Below, in pieces: positions 62,146 to 64,000 of a stretch of 64,000 nt of DNA. Source of the DNA: Vannielia sp. (lineage in GTDB: Bacteria; Pseudomonadota; Alphaproteobacteria; Rhodobacterales; Rhodobacteraceae); assembly GCF_029212645.1 (NCBI RefSeq), contig NZ_JARGND010000005.1:1-64000 (forward strand). The letters run 5' to 3'. Numbering within the stretch: the stretch's first letter is position 1; the number at the start of each line of letters is the position of its first letter. The notes under the pieces are model-generated. The model did no database searches. It was not told where the DNA came from and worked only from the letters and a program-made list of their open reading frames with translations. Position numbers and translations under genes: made by a program.

Positions 62146-62879
62146 TGCGCCGCCATCGCCTGCGCGGTTTGGCTGGCCTGTCGTTGGGCGGCTTCAGCCA
62201 CGAAAATGCGCGCGGCGAGGCTTTCCATATCCTGGCGCACCCGGTCGATCACCGCTTCAAACCATGTGAGCGCGACCGAGGCCGGGATGGCCACGGCCAT
62301 GCCCGCCGCCGTCGTTAGCAGCGCCTCCCAGATGCCGCCCGCCAGCAGGGCCGGATCGGCGCGGCTTCCGGCCTCTTGCAGGGTTTGGAAGGCGGCGATC
62401 ATGCCCAAAACCGTGCCCAAAAGGCCCAGGAGCGGCGCAATGGTCGAGATCAACTCCAGCGCACGCAGCCCGGTGCCCGCCTGCCCCAGACCCTCACGGG
62501 CGTGCCGGGTCGCCTCTTCACGGGCGGCTGTTTCCGGCAGGTCACGCGCGGCAGTCAGGGTGGCTGCGGCGAAGCGGCTGCGAAGGCCCCGGCGTGGGGC
62601 CACCACGGCCAAGGCCCCCGGCCTGTCTCCGGCTTCCAAAAGCGCAACGGCGCGGGCCGAGGCGCGGCGTGACCAGACGCCAAGCAATAGAAATCTCCAT
62701 ATTTTCCAAAGGATTAACGCGAGGGTGATCACCGCCAGCGCGGCAATCGCCCAGATCGCCGGGCCACCGCTTTGCAAGAAGGACCGCAGCGGGGCCGCCG
62801 CATTGGCCTCTGCCTGCGCAACCGCCGCGCCGGGCGCTGCTATCAGCAGGAAAGCCAAGGATATGCGCATGTGTCTCAT
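62142..62879 (-). CDS. exbB: MotA/TolQ/ExbB proton channel protein
   Basis: The protein of about 245 residues has a signal-like N-terminus, then three membrane segments in the ExbB arrangement: one near residues 40-60, and a pair late in the protein around LISTIAPLLGLLGTVLGMIA and LLTTAAGMAVAIPASVALTW. It forms the proton channel with ExbD. The start is uncertain among three close ATGs (62891, 62879, 62870). 62879 has the best ribosome site (GGGGGACGGA). Confidence 0.9.
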   Translation of the reverse strand: MRHMRISLAFLLIAAPGAAVAQAEANAAAPLRSFLQSGGPAIWAIAALAVITLALILWKIWRFLLLGVWSRRASARAVALLEAGDRPGALAVVAPRRGLRSRFAAATLTAARDLPETAAREEATRHAREGLGQAGTGLRALELISTIAPLLGLLGTVLGMIAAFQTLQEAGSRADPALLAGGIWEALLTTAAGMAVAIPASVALTWFEAVIDRVRQDMESLAARIFVAEAAQRQASQTAQAMAAQ

Positions 62880-63030
62880 TCCGTCCCCCATGCCGAATCA
62901 AAAGGATCTGGCCTCTTCCTTTTTAGGAACAATCGTGGCGCGGGGCCAGAATGCCGGGCCGGGTAATCGGCAATCTTATGGTCACTGGGAAACGGCCCAC
63001 AATGTTTTGCAAAAACCGGCCTCAGTGCGG

Positions 63031-63234
63031 TCAGTTTTTGTTGGTTTTGTCATCGTCCGGGTCGGTCCAGACGATGAAGAACTGATAGGCGCACCAGCCG
63101 CCAATCCCTGCAAAAAGCAGTGCCCAGCCCAGTGATTCGCTGAGATACTCAAACCCTGCCCACACGATGCACACGGCAAAGATCAACGTGCGAAGCCAGA
63201 GCGGGCGGAAAAACGGGTCTTGCAGATTGAACAT
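63031..63234 (-). CDS. small two-helix membrane protein
   Basis: The 67-residue product starts MFNLQDPFFRPLWLRTLIFA, has two hydrophobic segments (about residues 15-30 and 36-52) and an acidic tail (WTDPDDDKTNKN). An in-frame upstream ATG is ignored since it lacks a ribosome site and conserved sequence. A small protein of this type occurs in other Rhodobacteraceae. Its role is unknown. It lies upstream of exbB on the same strand with a 151-bp gap. Confidence 0.7.
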   Translation of the reverse strand: MFNLQDPFFRPLWLRTLIFAVCIVWAGFEYLSESLGWALLFAGIGGWCAYQFFIVWTDPDDDKTNKN

Positions 63235-63746
63235 GCCTTCACCCCTGCCCGTTTTGCGCTGATGCGTCAATTGCCGGGCGGATGTGACGCGCCCTTTGGC
63301 CTGCCCGAAATCCGCTGAATTCACGTTCCAATTCCTCTGACAAAAGAGCCACGCGACGATCTTCAAGGACAAGTCTTACCGTGCCGTGAACCGCCGAAAA
63401 CAGCCTGATCCGGATCAGGCAAAAGCCCCGCAATGACCTGACGACGCACCCGAACATGGCGCGATGCTGGATGTGCGGTTTGGGGGTGCGTTTCTTGGGG
63501 GCGAGTATAGCCGGGATGGGTGAGGATTTGGTAAAGGGGGGATGAAGGAGATGAGGTTTGTGGTGTAAGGTATTGGGACAGTGTGTTTATTCGGAAGAGT
63601 GAAGAGCCTTCCGCGCCGCGTTCGGTGCGTTCATTTGGGGCCGTTAACGGCGAATTTGGGTGGGGCACAAGCGATGCACGACCGATGCACAACCCATACG
63701 CATGTCAAACGACATACGGGGCGTTAAGTTATGCCATCGAACGGGG
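63235..63746. other. 512-bp intergenic region with periodic motif, copy 3
   Basis: No gene is supported here, though a 109-codon minus-strand frame exists. It contains copy 3 of the 28-bp motif at 63665-63692 (minus strand, beginning TTGTGCATCGGTCGTGCATC). GTTAAC lies at 63643-63648 and a further GTTAAG near 63722. It lies beyond the 3' end of the proV-like gene. The remainder shows nothing recognised. Confidence 0.55.
63665..63692 (-). repeat. 11-bp-periodic TTGTGCATC motif, copy 3
   Basis: On the minus strand the 28 bases read TTGTGCATCGGTCGTGCATC then GCTTGTGC, with 11-base units. It matches the copies at 28201-28228 (23 of 28) and at 54145-54172. Confidence 0.6.
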
Positions 63747-64000
63747 TTATTCTCCCTTTTGCAGACCGCGCAGGATGTCATCCTTGCTGAGCTGGCCAAC
63801 CATCTTTCCGCCCACTGTGACCCCGATGGGGGTGGCGCTGGCGATCAGGGTTTCAAGCTCGTCGCGTATCAGGGCATCGGCGTTGATCGAGGCGCTGGGG
63901 GTGCCCGCTACGGGCTGCATCAGATCGCGGGCGCGCAGCACGCCAAGCGGGTTCATGTGCTGAACGAACTCGGCCACGTATTCATTGCGCGGGTCGTTAA
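63747..64000 (-). CDS. quaternary-amine ABC transporter ATPase, C-terminal end
   Basis: Only the last 84 codons are in the window. They start within NDPRNEYVAEFVQHMNPLGV, the conserved end of the ATPase core in glycine betaine/proline/choline importers (ProV/ChoV/OpuAA). They continue through a CBS-type regulatory segment (ATPIGVTVGGKMVGQLSKDD) to the TAA at 63747-63749. The ATPase motifs lie beyond the window. No permease or binding protein gene follows it, so those must be upstream. Confidence 0.85.
   Translation of the reverse strand, partial: NDPRNEYVAEFVQHMNPLGVLRARDLMQPVAGTPSASINADALIRDELETLIASATPIGVTVGGKMVGQLSKDDILRGLQKGE

Noticed and set aside
63363-63692. 109-codon minus-strand open frame beginning MCIGRASLV
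   Set aside because: Similar short peptides open frames at 28201 and 54147, but they arise from the shared 28-bp DNA motif. The rest of each frame is unrelated.

Overview
The window is GC-rich alphaproteobacterial DNA, most like the Rhodobacteraceae (Roseobacter group). The signs are gene families and neighbourhoods typical of that group: paired gap genes with a tiny membrane protein, mmsA with a valine-catabolic operon, a holin/GH108 muramidase pair next to zapA, bactofilin with M23 peptidase, der-bamB-yfgM, and a quaternary-amine ABC transporter. It is mostly ordinary chromosome with a few accessory patches. No rRNA, tRNA, CRISPR array or complete insertion sequence was recognised.

Layout. 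1-7.3 kb is one minus-strand series: the 5' end of a type VI secretion vgrG, a small gene broken by a 14-bp tandem duplication, a PaaG-like enoyl-CoA hydratase, ccmH and ccmF, a compact lysis-type cassette of overlapping genes (muramidase, holin, three small proteins), zapA and a coiled-coil partner. 7.5-14.7 kb holds central carbon genes: transketolase and two gap genes, both preceded by the same LacI-type palindrome, with DoxX, DUF808, a 47-residue membrane protein, an internally repeated secreted protein and a DUF1127 protein. 15-26.4 kb holds coaD, a CBS protein, a LysR regulator divergent from mmsA, and the valine genes acyl-CoA dehydrogenase, hydratase/hydrolase and mmsB. About 4.5 kb of accessory DNA separates mmsA from the last three. 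It includes two inverted copies of a 137-bp element and an AT-rich GIY-YIG gene.

26.5-34.9 kb: a DUF2892 membrane protein behind a SqrR/BigR-type operator, an RcnB-like secreted protein, a TspO-like protein whose stop codon lies in a palindromic repeat, uvrA, an MFS transporter, and a secreted von Willebrand A protein with five tandem domains, two nearly identical in DNA. 35-50 kb: lpdA, DUF924, MFS, queA, a 1261-residue AsmA-like protein, bcp, DUF455, M23 peptidase plus bactofilin, DUF2189, a gene ending inside a second dispersed repeat, and prfB. 50-58 kb: cell-envelope and translation genes (PBP1A, amidase, der, bamB, yfgM). 58-64 kb: a cytochrome c and a PQQ alcohol dehydrogenase with the lanthanide-type extra Asp, facing an exbB-exbD-exbD-tonB operon, a small membrane protein and the 3' end of a proV-like gene.

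The most unusual signals are non-coding: three families of dispersed palindromic repeats, two of which supply stop codons to neighbouring genes, and a 28-bp motif with 11-bp internal periodicity found three times just beyond gene 3' ends. No wholly new multi-gene system could be shown. The best candidates are the overlapping small genes of the lysis cassette, the lanthanide-type dehydrogenase beside an orphan two-ExbD TonB system, and the repeat families.
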